Of a stretch of 64,000 nt of DNA, positions 25,122-33,896 are shown piece by piece; the stretch's first letter is position 1; every line of letters starts with the position of its first letter. A program made the translations under genes and the position numbers. The notes beneath the pieces were generated by a model. The model was given only the letters and a program-made list of their open reading frames with translations, had not been told where the DNA came from and ran no database searches. Source of the DNA: Solibacillus palustris (lineage in GTDB: Bacteria > Bacillota > Bacilli > Bacillales_A > Planococcaceae); contig NZ_JAKZFC010000001.1 of assembly GCF_022549215.1 (NCBI RefSeq), positions 1,358,350-1,422,349 on the forward strand. The letters run 5' to 3'.

Positions 25122-25322
25122 TGATACATTGTTTAAGCGTTGTTTTATACAATTTTACTAAAGTTCAGTGTTGGCAATGGATTGAGCGTGTTTTGGGGAT
25201 TGCCTAGACAGTGTAATTTCTGTATAAAATCGTGCATAATCTTAGCTTTGTAATTTCACATTTTTCTGGCGCCACCCATTAATAAAAATTTTAACATTAA
25301 TTTAAACTATTCAGAAAAATTA

Positions 25323-25351
25323 TTGACATCTATATCGACAGTCGATACAAT
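25323..25351 (+). promoter_or_regulatory. sigma-A promoter with embedded operator for the padR operon
   Basis: TTGACA (25323-25328), a 17-bp spacer and TACAAT (25346-25351). The palindrome TATCGACAGTCGATA (25333-25347) lies in the spacer and runs into the -10. Two further CGATATAT copies follow at 25367 and 25382. A repressor bound here would block RNA polymerase; the PadR protein encoded downstream is the obvious candidate. Confidence 0.75.
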
Positions 25352-25404
25352 AACTATATCATCACCCGATATATCATTGAACGATATATAAAGGAGGGAG
25401 TCTG

Positions 25405-25716
25405 TTGCAGCAGCCTTTAACAGAAGGGATTTACTATATTTTATTGGCACTTTATGAACCACGGCATGGTTACGGCATTATGCAAATTGTGGAAGAATGG
25501 AGTGCTGGGCGTGTGAAATTAGGGGCAGGCACAACTTACGGAGCTTTAAAAAATTTACAAGATAAGAAATATATTGAAACTTTAGCGGGGGAAGAACGTA
25601 AAAAGGAGTATGTCATCACTCCGCTTGGCAAAGAAGTTGTCGAAATGGAAGTCGCACGTTTAAAAGAGCTTTACGACAATGGGCAAAAGTTAATCGAGGC
25701 GAAGGGGAATAAGTGA
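25405..25716 (+). CDS. PadR-family transcriptional regulator
   Basis: Winged-helix regulator of 103 residues. The family pattern is clear: LTEGIYYILLALYEPRHGYGIMQ, then GRVKLGAGTTYGALKNLQDKKYI (recognition helix and wing) and ERKKEYVITPLGKEVV. It starts with TTG, eleven nt after AAAGGAGGGA begins. It is the first gene of a four-gene operon with DUF2812 and an ABC transporter, the usual context in which PadR represses its own operon until a toxic ligand binds. A palindromic operator overlaps its promoter. Confidence 0.9.
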   Translation: MQQPLTEGIYYILLALYEPRHGYGIMQIVEEWSAGRVKLGAGTTYGALKNLQDKKYIETLAGEERKKEYVITPLGKEVVEMEVARLKELYDNGQKLIEAKGNK

Positions 25717-26252
25717 TGCGAGTATTTAAACTAATTTTAGATGATGTCAAGGAAGAACAATGGCTCAATGACATGGCAAGTCAGGGCTTGCATTTCCAAA
25801 AGTTTCGCTTCCCGTTTTACACTTTTGAAAAAGGGGAGCCAGGCGAATATGTATACCGTACGGAAATGCTTGAAAATTTAGGCTTTGGTCAAGAAACGAA
25901 GAACTATTTAGCATTTATAGAAAGTACGGGCATTGAAGTTGTGCAAAAACGATTTTCATGGGCGTATTTTCGTCAGCATCAAAGCAAGGGAGCGTTTGAG
26001 CTGTATAGTGATGCTGCGTCGAAGCTTGCTTATACAAATCGTATCTATGCCATTTATGCGATGATTTTTGGGCTTAATATTGCAGCAGCACTAATGAATG
26101 GTGCCATTTCTTACGCAGATGCTAGCGCGGATGCCAATAGCTTTTTAGCAGGATTGAGCACTGGGGTTTCTGTAGTAATACTTTACCCAACGCTGAAAAC
26201 GTTTTTCCGTAGACGTAATTTAAAAAAAGAAATCGAGTTATTCGAACTGTAG
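25716..26252 (+). CDS. DUF2812 membrane protein
   Basis: 178 residues. The cytoplasmic N-terminal DUF2812 domain (FKLILDDVKEEQWLNDMASQGLHF...) is followed by two membrane segments (about 108-128 and 143-163) and a basic tail (RRRNLKKE). The ATG overlaps the padR stop (TGATG), so translation is coupled. DUF2812 proteins almost always sit next to PadR regulators and are thought to take part in sensing; the mechanism is unknown. Confidence 0.85.
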   Translation: MRVFKLILDDVKEEQWLNDMASQGLHFQKFRFPFYTFEKGEPGEYVYRTEMLENLGFGQETKNYLAFIESTGIEVVQKRFSWAYFRQHQSKGAFELYSDAASKLAYTNRIYAIYAMIFGLNIAAALMNGAISYADASADANSFLAGLSTGVSVVILYPTLKTFFRRRNLKKEIELFEL

Positions 26253-26264
26253 GAGGGAAATTGA

Positions 26265-27167
26265 ATGGTATTACAATTGTCTGGTGTAACAAAGCGTTAC
26301 AAAGATTTTACCGCGGTCAACCAACTTAATTTTACAATTAAAAAAGGCGAAATATTTGGTCTGATTGGTCAAAACGGGGCAGGGAAAACGACGACGTTCC
26401 GTATGATTTTAGATTTACAAGATACAACAGAAGGCACAATCACATGGGATGGTCGGCCGATAAAAACGATCAGCCGTGACATGCTCGGCTATTTACCAGA
26501 GGAGCGCGGGATTTTCCCACAAATGAAAGTAGAAGAGCAGCTGTACTTTTTCGGCGAGCTGCACGGTATGGATAAACAGAAGTTAAAAAAAGATATCGAT
26601 TTTTGGATTGCACGCTTTGACCTTGAGGAGAAGCGCCATGTAAAAGCTGAAACGCTGTCAAAAGGAAATAAGCAAAAGGTACAGCTAATTGCGAGCTTTA
26701 TTCATAAGCCAGATTTCCTCATTTTAGATGAACCGTTTAGTGGGCTAGACCCGGTGAATATGGAACTATTAAAAAATGCGATCTTGCATTTGCGTGATCA
26801 AGGAATGACGATTTTGTTTTCGAGTCACCAAATGGATAATGTCGAGGAGCTATGTGACCACTTATGCTTATTAAAGCGTGGTGAATCGCTGTTTTCGGGC
26901 TCGCTATTAGACCTGAAAAAGCAATATGGAAAAACGAATCTCACAGTGCGCACCGATAAATCGGAGGCGGAGCTTGCTAGTTATCCAGGCGTTGTACAGG
27001 TGAAGATAGAGCGTGATGAGCAAGCGGTGCTATCATTACAAGACGAATCCTATGCACCACAAATTTTCGAGCTGCTGTCAAACGGCGCATACATCGAAAA
27101 ATTCAGCTTAGATTATTTATCGCTGCATGAAATTTTCAAGGAGAAGGTAGGTGCGGGTCTTGTCTAA
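26265..27167 (+). CDS. ABC transporter ATP-binding protein (NatA-like)
   Basis: ATPase of 300 residues: Walker A GQNGAGKTT at 35-43, signature LSKGNKQKVQL, Walker B FLILDEPFSGLDP, and switch His in FSSHQ. LSKGN in place of LSGGQ and the C-terminal extension (about 220-300) are typical of the NatA/ABC-2 exporter branch. It powers the permease encoded next, with which it overlaps by 17 nt. GGAGGG precedes the ATG. By analogy with NatAB the pump exports cations or drugs; the substrate cannot be inferred. Confidence 0.9.
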   Translation: MVLQLSGVTKRYKDFTAVNQLNFTIKKGEIFGLIGQNGAGKTTTFRMILDLQDTTEGTITWDGRPIKTISRDMLGYLPEERGIFPQMKVEEQLYFFGELHGMDKQKLKKDIDFWIARFDLEEKRHVKAETLSKGNKQKVQLIASFIHKPDFLILDEPFSGLDPVNMELLKNAILHLRDQGMTILFSSHQMDNVEELCDHLCLLKRGESLFSGSLLDLKKQYGKTNLTVRTDKSEAELASYPGVVQVKIERDEQAVLSLQDESYAPQIFELLSNGAYIEKFSLDYLSLHEIFKEKVGAGLV

Positions 27168-28392
27168 ATTTAATGTACTCGTAAAAAAGCTTTATAAGCA
27201 AAAGGTACGCTCAAAATCGTTTATTTTAATGACATTACTTTATCTAGTTGTACTTACAGGAGTGATGTTTTGGTCGGAAATTAAGGAGATGCTGTTTTCG
27301 GGAGATGCCGATGTAATTGCAGTTGTAAATAAAACCGATTTTGATGTATCACAGGTGCTTCAAAATACGGATGACTACACATTTGAATATGTTGCGGCCG
27401 ATGCTGTGGCGGACAATTTAAAGAATGAAGATTATTACGCCGCGTTTACATTAACGGATGCTAGCGGGAAGCTTGCTGCAAAAATAGAATCATATGATCC
27501 GCTGCCATTAAATGACCAGCAAGAGTATCAAAATATGCTTAATCAGGTTGGGCAAATGTATGCCATGAGTCAAGTTGATTTAAGCCCAGAACAGCAAGAG
27601 TTACTACTTTCTTCGGAGCCTGTCATTACGCTTAATTCGTTAAATGAAGCGGCTGAGGACGGGAAATCGGCAGATGAAAAAATGGCTGGTGTATGGATTA
27701 GTTATGCAATTGGAATTATTATTTATGCCTTTGTCGCTACGTATCTATCGATGATTACAACGGATGTCGCGTCTGAAAAGGGATCACGCGCTTTAGAAAT
27801 GTTACTTGTTAGCGTGAAGCCTGAGATTCATTTCCGCTCGAAAATTTTCGGCACATTTTTAGTGGCGTTAACGCAGTTTGTCGTGCTGTTTGGTGTACTT
27901 CTTTTACTACTACGATTCACTGATGGTGGGAATAAATGGTCGTTTGTGACTGATTTACTTGATTCGTTATCGGTGAGCTATTTCATGTATGTGGTCGGCT
28001 TCTTGTTCTTAACGATTTTAATGTATTTGATTATTGGTGCGCTATTTGGCTCACTTGTTTCGAAAGTAGAAGAGGGAGGGCAAGTAATGATGCCGGCGAT
28101 GATGTTAACACTGATTGGCTTCTATGTCATGCTTTCGGGGATGGGTAATCCAGATACAATGCTTATTAAAGTGTTCTCATATATTCCATTTACGTCGGGT
28201 ATGGTGATGCCGATGCGTTTAGGGGCAACGGATATAAACGCCATTGAGCCAATTATTAGCTTTGGGCTATTAGTTGGTACGGTACTTGCATTATACTTTG
28301 TCAGCCTGTCGTTCTACAAACGTAGTGTATTAACGTACTCTGCAGGCGGCATTATCGAAAAAATGAAAACCGTGTTCAAGGTGACAACATAA
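27151..28392 (+). CDS. ABC-2 type permease (NatB-like)
   Basis: Permease of 413 residues: one N-terminal helix (about 24-42), a large extracytoplasmic loop (about 50-175), then five to six helices, with the conserved SEKGSRALEMLLVSVKPEIHFRSKI loop between helices 2 and 3 that marks the NatB/ABC-2 family. It starts at GTG inside the end of the ATPase gene; AAGGAGA lies seven bases upstream. It is the last gene of the padR operon. Export of a toxic compound that relieves PadR repression would fit, but this is inference. Confidence 0.88.
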   Translation: MRVLSKFNVLVKKLYKQKVRSKSFILMTLLYLVVLTGVMFWSEIKEMLFSGDADVIAVVNKTDFDVSQVLQNTDDYTFEYVAADAVADNLKNEDYYAAFTLTDASGKLAAKIESYDPLPLNDQQEYQNMLNQVGQMYAMSQVDLSPEQQELLLSSEPVITLNSLNEAAEDGKSADEKMAGVWISYAIGIIIYAFVATYLSMITTDVASEKGSRALEMLLVSVKPEIHFRSKIFGTFLVALTQFVVLFGVLLLLLRFTDGGNKWSFVTDLLDSLSVSYFMYVVGFLFLTILMYLIIGALFGSLVSKVEEGGQVMMPAMMLTLIGFYVMLSGMGNPDTMLIKVFSYIPFTSGMVMPMRLGATDINAIEPIISFGLLVGTVLALYFVSLSFYKRSVLTYSAGGIIEKMKTVFKVTT

Positions 28393-28442
28393 TGTGCGAG
28401 TAGCTATTCACGCACTTTCGTAGTACACTAGGAACATACGAG

Positions 28443-28472
28443 AGACTTGTCTTTTGCGGGCAAGTCTTTTTT
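28443..28472 (+). terminator. Rho-independent terminator
   Basis: AGACTTG/CAAGTCT stem with T7, 50 nt after the permease stop. Confidence 0.85.
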
Positions 28473-28502
28473 TAATTGAACGCAAAACAAAAGGATGACT
28501 TT

Positions 28503-29699
28503 ATGAGAAAATTAGTAGAATTACAAGTAGATGCTAAGGCGATAAAAGACTTAACAAATGGCTATCCGTTAATTTTAAAGGATGCCATTGTGACAAATGA
28601 AGTACATGTCGAGGAAGGCAGCTTACTGCACTTAGTCGATAAAAACGGTGGCTATATCGCAACGGGCTATTACGGCGCACAAAATAAAGGAATCGGCTGG
28701 GTGCTTTCACGTAAAGAAAAAGAAGCGATTGATGTGAAATATTTCACAAGCAAAATTCGTAAAGCGGCAGAAAACCGTGCAGACTTTTTTACATCAGACG
28801 ATACATCGGCCTTCCGTGTATTCAATGGTGAGGGAGACGGCATCGGAGGCTTAACAATCGATTTCTTCAACGGCTTTTACATGGTGAGCTGGTATAGTGA
28901 AGGCATTTATTCATTCCGTGCAGATATTTATGCAGCGCTTGAGCAAGCGGTCAATACGCGTGGAGTATATGAAAAATTGCGCTTCAACACGAACGGTCAG
29001 TATATTGATAAAGATGATTATGTGTCAGGCGAAAAGGGTGAGTTCCCATTAATCGTGCAAGAAAACGGCATGAACTATGCGGTTGATTTAAACGACGGTG
29101 CGATGACGGGGATTTTCCTCGATCAACGTAATGTGCGTAAAGCGTTACGCGACCGTTATGCAAATGACAAAACGGTATTAAATACATTCTCTTACACAGG
29201 AGCATTTTCAGTTGCGGCTGCTTTAGGTGGCGCGGCTGGTACGACAAGTGTAGACCTTGCAAAACGTAGCTTACCGAAAACAATCGAGCAGTTTAGCGTC
29301 AACGGTATTGATTATGAATCGCAGGATATTAAAGTGATGAATGTGTTCGATTACTTTAGCTATGCCGCACGTAAAGGCTTGGCGTTTGATGTTGTTGTAC
29401 TTGACCCACCAAGTTTTGCTCGTACAAAAAAAATGACGTTTAGTACAGCGAAGGATTATCCGAAGCTGTTAAAAGATGCACTGACAATCACAAATGACGG
29501 TGGTGTCATTGTCGCATCAACAAATAACGCAAGCTTCAACATGAAAAAGTTCAAAACGTTTATCGATAAAGCGTTTAAGGACTACGGTGCACGTTACAAA
29601 ATTTTAGAGGAGCACCAATTACCAGAAGACTTTGCCGTACCACACAACTTCCCAGAGTTTAATTACTTAAAAGTTGTGTTTATACAAGTAACGAAATAG
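28503..29699 (+). CDS. rlmI: class I SAM-dependent rRNA methyltransferase (RlmI-like)
   Basis: 398 residues: an N-terminal PUA-like RNA-binding domain (about 1-80), then a Rossmann methyltransferase. Motif I is NTFSYTGAFSVAAALGGA, and VVVLDPPSFAR is the catalytic motif IV; DGAMTGIFLDQRNVR precedes motif I as in the RlmI/YwbD family. It would make m5C in 23S rRNA; the exact position is assigned only for E. coli RlmI. ATG 28503 after AAGGATGA is preferred to a TTG at 28476. A short gene follows at 10 nt spacing, likely co-transcribed. Confidence 0.88.
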   Translation: MRKLVELQVDAKAIKDLTNGYPLILKDAIVTNEVHVEEGSLLHLVDKNGGYIATGYYGAQNKGIGWVLSRKEKEAIDVKYFTSKIRKAAENRADFFTSDDTSAFRVFNGEGDGIGGLTIDFFNGFYMVSWYSEGIYSFRADIYAALEQAVNTRGVYEKLRFNTNGQYIDKDDYVSGEKGEFPLIVQENGMNYAVDLNDGAMTGIFLDQRNVRKALRDRYANDKTVLNTFSYTGAFSVAAALGGAAGTTSVDLAKRSLPKTIEQFSVNGIDYESQDIKVMNVFDYFSYAARKGLAFDVVVLDPPSFARTKKMTFSTAKDYPKLLKDALTITNDGGVIVASTNNASFNMKKFKTFIDKAFKDYGARYKILEEHQLPEDFAVPHNFPEFNYLKVVFIQVTK

Positions 29700-29709
29700 G
29701 AGAGAAAGT

Positions 29710-29898
29710 ATGCGCTATAATAAAACAACGATGCTAAAGCTGATCAATGAACATCGAGAGCTACATGACGAATTAAAAAAGCTCAAAAGCGAAATGGGCT
29801 TAGAGAAAAACTTTGCCGTAAAAGCATTGTATCATTCAATGGTTGCTGATAGTGGTCCGTATATGAAGGACTATCAGGATTTAGACCGTCTGAAATAA
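29710..29898 (+). CDS. small basic helical protein of unknown function
   Basis: 62 residues, highly charged: KLINEHRELHDELKKLKSEMG forms a predicted coiled coil, then FAVKALYHSMVADSGPYMKDYQDLDRLK. AGGAGAGAAAG precedes the ATG and it starts 10 nt after the rRNA methyltransferase, so one transcript is likely. A terminator follows at 29948. No family known to me. Confidence 0.65.
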   Translation: MRYNKTTMLKLINEHRELHDELKKLKSEMGLEKNFAVKALYHSMVADSGPYMKDYQDLDRLK

Positions 29899-29947
29899 AG
29901 AGGCGTGTTTAGTATAAGCATGTAAATTAAATAAGTGTTTCAATTTT

Positions 29948-29982
29948 AGGTTCAAATCGCATATGATTTGAACCTTTGATTT
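29948..29982 (+). terminator. Rho-independent terminator
   Basis: Perfect AGGTTCAAATC/GATTTGAACCT stem with a 6-nt loop and a T-rich tail. Confidence 0.85.
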
Positions 29983-30050
29983 TTAATCCATAGTTTCGGT
30001 TTTCTGATAATGTGGAAATAAAATAAAGTCTTTTGGAAATCTAAGTTTTA

Positions 30051-30077
30051 ATCAACAATCGTGCCAAATTGTTTAAG
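30051..30077 (+). repeat. solitary cassette-type repeat
   Basis: ATCAACAATCGTGCCAAATT followed by GTTTAAG: arms TCAACAA/TTGTTTA around CGTGCC. It closely matches the copy at 50105-50131 in the array. It lies at the 3' edge of the minus-strand VOC/GyrI gene pair. Confidence 0.55.
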
Positions 30078-30115
30078 TTCTTTCTGCACAATACTCACCA
30101 AATTTAGCTATCTAT

Positions 30116-30529
30116 TTATAAATTAGATAATTTTTTAAAGGTTGGACTAAGCTCACTCCATACATCGAATTTATTACCATCTAAATCGTAAAAAACAAAA
30201 TTTTTTCCAGAATGTCCTCTGTCTTCAATCTCTCCAACTCTGATTTCATTTTGCTTGAAGTCATTACGTATTGCTTCTAAGGCATGTAATCCATCTACTT
30301 CGAAAGTTAACGAAAAATGCTCATTACCATAAATATCGAAAAAGTTAGAGCTTTGATTTTCATCAGACTTCACAAGAAAAATGCTTTGATTTGCAAAGTT
30401 TAAAATAGCTTTGTCTTGGTCTTTGTAGCTTAACTCTGCACCTAATTTATTTACATACCATTCTGATGAAAGGATTACATTAGTTACTGGTATGTAAGTT
30501 GTTCCTACTCTTAATAGTTTCTCACTCAT
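30116..30529 (-). CDS. VOC (glyoxalase/bleomycin-resistance) family protein
   Basis: 137-residue vicinal-oxygen-chelate protein with two beta-alpha-beta-beta-beta halves: YIPVTNVILSSEWYVNKLGAEL opens the first, FSLTFEVDGLHALEAIRNDF starts the second, and KNFVFYDLDGNKFDVWSEL closes it. Members include glyoxalases, dioxygenases and drug-binding proteins; no full metal triad can be assigned, so it may be a binding protein. The ATG at 30529 follows AAAGGAG; an in-frame extension to 30682 overlaps the preceding gene and has no family match. Downstream of, and probably co-transcribed with, a GyrI-like gene. Confidence 0.82.
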   Translation of the reverse strand: MSEKLLRVGTTYIPVTNVILSSEWYVNKLGAELSYKDQDKAILNFANQSIFLVKSDENQSSNFFDIYGNEHFSLTFEVDGLHALEAIRNDFKQNEIRVGEIEDRGHSGKNFVFYDLDGNKFDVWSELSPTFKKLSNL

Positions 30530-30638
30530 TTTTTGTCTCCTTTCAAATCTCCTAATAAATATCTTCTCCTTCGAGTCTCCACTTTTTGTATCCTTAACCC
30601 AAAGTGACCGTTTGTTGAAGTAGGTTTTGATTTGTATT

Positions 30639-31082
30639 TTAAGCTTGGATTGGTAAATAAATCTGTACTTCTTCATCACCATCCCCCAAAGGATGATATG
30701 TCTCGATAATATAAGAATGGAGATCCCTTTGATAACCTTGTTCTTCTGCCCAATTCAATAAATTCAAATGTAGTTCTCCTAGATTAGAAATGCTGCCTCT
30801 TGTTGTTATATAATTTTTATTTGTTTCAATGTAATCCATTCCTGTTGGTACTTCCATTAATTTCTCGCTCACAATTAACCCTACATAATAATGACCTATC
30901 TTATGCTCCTCACCTTTTTTAGGCTCATATAATGCAATTTCGGTCTCTGTTGCACTTAGGATTTCGTTTGAGCGACTTAATAGTTGCTTTGCGAGCAATG
31001 GTACTTCATTACCAAAGTTAATATACTCCCCACTACCTTTTAATCCAATAATCTTAAATTCTTTTTTAATCATCATAAACAA
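30639..31082 (-). CDS. GyrI-like / effector-binding domain protein
   Basis: About 148 residues of the GyrI-like (SOUL/BacDB effector-binding) fold: FKIIGLKGSGEYINFGNEVPLLAKQLL opens, HYYVGLIVSEKLMEVPTGMDYIE and YIIETYHPLGDGDEEVQIYLPI close it. Stand-alone members bind small molecules or sequester toxins; no DNA-binding domain is attached. A TTG at 31082, nine bases after GGAGAG, is the best-placed start; ATG 31073 and GTG 31103 are alternatives. The VOC gene downstream (30529) begins 110 nt on in the same direction; both families often bind drugs. Confidence 0.75.
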   Translation of the reverse strand: MFMMIKKEFKIIGLKGSGEYINFGNEVPLLAKQLLSRSNEILSATETEIALYEPKKGEEHKIGHYYVGLIVSEKLMEVPTGMDYIETNKNYITTRGSISNLGELHLNLLNWAEEQGYQRDLHSYIIETYHPLGDGDEEVQIYLPIQA

Positions 31083-31258
31083 GATGTTTATCTCTCCAAT
31101 CACATAATATTCTAATTTTATTTATTCAATAAAAAACCCTTATTTCCTGCATTGAAGGAAGGATTTCATACTGATCTCTGCACAGTTAAAATTTTTTCCC
31201 TCGAGCGTCCCCAAATTGAACGCACTTTGTAATTTACCTTATAAAGGGGGAATTACAA

Positions 31259-32035
31259 ATGCTTCATCATTTAACTTCGTATAGACAATTTCAATCGGTT
31301 GGTGAGATGGATTCAAATGTTCGACAGCACATAAACGACCATTCGTTGACAAAATCACAGCTCCGAATTATACAGTGCATTGCAAGTCATGCGTTGGCAA
31401 CACCAGGCGTAGCACATCTAAAAGCAGAGACGATTGCTAAAAAGCTCGCGATTTCTGCAAAAACCGTATACCGTGCAGTGAAATATTTACAGCAGCTTGG
31501 TATTATCCAAAAGGTAGCTTACACAAAATTAAACGGCATTAAGGCGGCGAATATTTATATCATTTGTCCGTATGTCCCATCGGAAATGTCCGAACGAGAT
31601 GTGCCTGTAAAAGCTTGTCAAACTAAGCCTGAACCGCCGAAAACAGTAGACGAATCAATTTCTTTTGAATCTAAAAAAAGTAGTAAAGATAATCTATTAT
31701 GCAAAACGCATAATAGATGGCATATAGATTTACAAACACATTTTAGTTGTTTTCCATTAACACAGCATTTTGCAAATCAAGTACAAGCCATTATTCCAAA
31801 GTTAGCGATGTATAATAAGCAGCAATTTGAACGCGCAAAAAAAATCATTACAGATTGTGTGTTTCTAGTAGCCAATCAACATATTACAATCTATAGCTCA
31901 TTTGAAAACTTTGTATTAGGTGCTTATAAGAAATGGATTTTGCGGACAATTGAACAAGCACCAATAACGGATCAACACCCAACGATTTCTACAAGACCTG
32001 TGCCGTTCTACAATTGGCTAGACGAACGTGAATGA
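31259..32035 (+). CDS. helix-turn-helix domain protein
   Basis: 258 residues. Residues 28-100 form a winged HTH: LTKSQLRIIQCIASHALATPGVAHLKAETIAKKLAISAKTVYRAVKYLQQLGII, with recognition helix SAKTVYRAVKYL. A polar linker (about 118-150) is followed by an alpha-helical C-terminal half with FERAKKIITDCVFLV and FENFVLGAYKKWIL. The layout recalls replication-initiator or plasmid-type HTH proteins found on Bacillales chromosomes, but function is unknown. AAAGGGGG precedes the ATG. Single gene upstream of the BmrCD-like exporter; a regulatory link is possible but unsupported. Confidence 0.7.
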   Translation: MLHHLTSYRQFQSVGEMDSNVRQHINDHSLTKSQLRIIQCIASHALATPGVAHLKAETIAKKLAISAKTVYRAVKYLQQLGIIQKVAYTKLNGIKAANIYIICPYVPSEMSERDVPVKACQTKPEPPKTVDESISFESKKSSKDNLLCKTHNRWHIDLQTHFSCFPLTQHFANQVQAIIPKLAMYNKQQFERAKKIITDCVFLVANQHITIYSSFENFVLGAYKKWILRTIEQAPITDQHPTISTRPVPFYNWLDERE

Positions 32036-32132
32036 AATTAATTCGGAGCTCGAAAAAAATGTGTTCAAATATATCAAAATATTCGAAGTTTTGTTAAAAT
32101 GGTAAGACTTGAGAATAAAAGAGGGTGAAAAA

Positions 32133-33896
32133 ATGAAGGTGTTTTTAAAGCTTGGTTGGTTTTTTAAAGAGCGTAAACGCCAGTATGTTATTGGCTTATT
32201 AATGCTCATGCTTGTGGCCATCTTACAGCTTGTGCCACCGAAAATTATCGGCTATACCATTGACGAAATTGGACAAGGCACATTAACGAAAGCAAAACTG
32301 TTTACGTTGATTGGCATTATTGCAGCGGTTGCGCTTGTAATGTATGGATTAAGATATTATTGGAGACAAATGATTTTTGGCTCGTCGAACTATTTGGCAC
32401 GCGTTTTGCGCCAAAAATTGCACCGTCATTTTACGCGAATGTCGCCGTCCTTTTATCAAAAGCATCGTGTTGGTGATTTAATGGCACATGCGACGAATGA
32501 TATTAGCGCGGTTCAGCAAACAGCGGGTGGCGGGGTGTTAACGCTATTTGATTCACTGACAACGGGTGGCTTTGTTGTACTTGCAATGGCCATTACAATT
32601 GATTGGCGTTTAACCTTAATTGCACTGATTCCGATGCCGTTAATGGCGTTTTCGACGACGTATTATGGTAAGTTGTTACATCAACGTTTTCACTATGCCC
32701 AAGCCGCGTTTTCAGATTTGAATGATAAAACGCAGGAAAGTATTTCGGGCATTAAAGTGTTGAAAACGTTTGGTCAGCAACGACAAGATGTAGATGATTT
32801 TACCCGTCTTTCTGATGAAGTCGTGGATAAAAATTTACAAGTAGCAAAAATCGATTCTTTATTTGACCCAACGATTAGTTTTGTTGTCGGCATTAGTTTT
32901 ATGCTGAGCCTTGGCTTTGGGACAAAATTTATTTTAGAAGATGCGATGTCGATTGGCGATTTAGTAACATTTACGACGTATTTAAGTCTGCTTGTGTGGC
33001 CAATGTTGGCGATTGGCATGCTCTTTAATATTGTAGAGCGAGGCAGTGTTTCGTACAATCGAATTGAAAGGCTATTAAACGAGCCTATTGAAATTGATGA
33101 TAAAAATAATGCGATTACGAGAATGCCATCAGGTGATTTGGCTTTCCATATTGATTCCTTTACATTCCCTGGAGATAAGGAGCCAGCATTACATAATGTG
33201 CACTTTGACTTAAAGCGTGGCGAAACGCTTGGCATAGTTGGGAAAACAGGTGCAGGGAAAACGACGATTTTAAAGCTTTTATTAAGGGAGTTTGAAGGCT
33301 ATAACGGTCAAATCTGCTTTGGTGACTATTCGATTATGGATTACCAAACATTAAAGTTGCGTGAAGCAATTGGCTATGTACCGCAAGAGCATTTCCTATT
33401 TTCTGCTTCGATTTTCTCGAATGTCGCGTTCGCAAATGCAGAGGCAACAATCGATGAAGTGCGTGCCGCGGCAAAGCTGGCTTATATAGACCATGACATT
33501 ATGGAATTTACAGAAGGCTATAAAACAGTCGTAGGTGAGCGTGGAGTATCGTTGTCTGGTGGGCAAAAGCAACGGATATCCATTGCACGTGCGCTATTAA
33601 TGAAACCGGAATTACTCATTTTAGATGACTCGTTATCTGCGGTGGATGCACGTACAGAGGAAGCCATTTTACATGCGCTAAAAGAAGAACGCAAAGATTC
33701 GACAACGATTATTACGTCGCATCGTTTAAGTGCCATTCAGCAAGCCCATGTCATCATTGTTGTGGATCACGGCACGATTATTGAAAAAGGGACACATGAG
33801 GAATTAATGGCATTAAAGGGCAGCTACTATGAAATGTATCAATTACAACAGCTAGAGCAGCTAGTAGAGCAAGGGGGTGACGGGCATGGCGAATGA
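32133..33896 (+). CDS. bmrC: multidrug ABC exporter subunit, BmrC (YheI)-like
   Basis: Half-transporter of 587 residues. Six membrane helices (about 15-305), then Walker A GKTGAGKTT, signature LSGGQKQRISIARA and Walker B LLILDDS. Asp replaces the catalytic Glu, exactly as in BmrC/YheI of Bacillus subtilis. ATG 32133 follows GAGGGTGA; the in-frame start at 32109 would bury that site. It overlaps the next gene by 11 nt, and together they form a BmrCD-like heterodimer that exports drugs such as antibiotics. In B. subtilis a small leader ORF (bmrB) controls expression; I could not identify one here in the 97 nt upstream. Confidence 0.9.
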   Translation: MKVFLKLGWFFKERKRQYVIGLLMLMLVAILQLVPPKIIGYTIDEIGQGTLTKAKLFTLIGIIAAVALVMYGLRYYWRQMIFGSSNYLARVLRQKLHRHFTRMSPSFYQKHRVGDLMAHATNDISAVQQTAGGGVLTLFDSLTTGGFVVLAMAITIDWRLTLIALIPMPLMAFSTTYYGKLLHQRFHYAQAAFSDLNDKTQESISGIKVLKTFGQQRQDVDDFTRLSDEVVDKNLQVAKIDSLFDPTISFVVGISFMLSLGFGTKFILEDAMSIGDLVTFTTYLSLLVWPMLAIGMLFNIVERGSVSYNRIERLLNEPIEIDDKNNAITRMPSGDLAFHIDSFTFPGDKEPALHNVHFDLKRGETLGIVGKTGAGKTTILKLLLREFEGYNGQICFGDYSIMDYQTLKLREAIGYVPQEHFLFSASIFSNVAFANAEATIDEVRAAAKLAYIDHDIMEFTEGYKTVVGERGVSLSGGQKQRISIARALLMKPELLILDDSLSAVDARTEEAILHALKEERKDSTTIITSHRLSAIQQAHVIIVVDHGTIIEKGTHEELMALKGSYYEMYQLQQLEQLVEQGGDGHGE

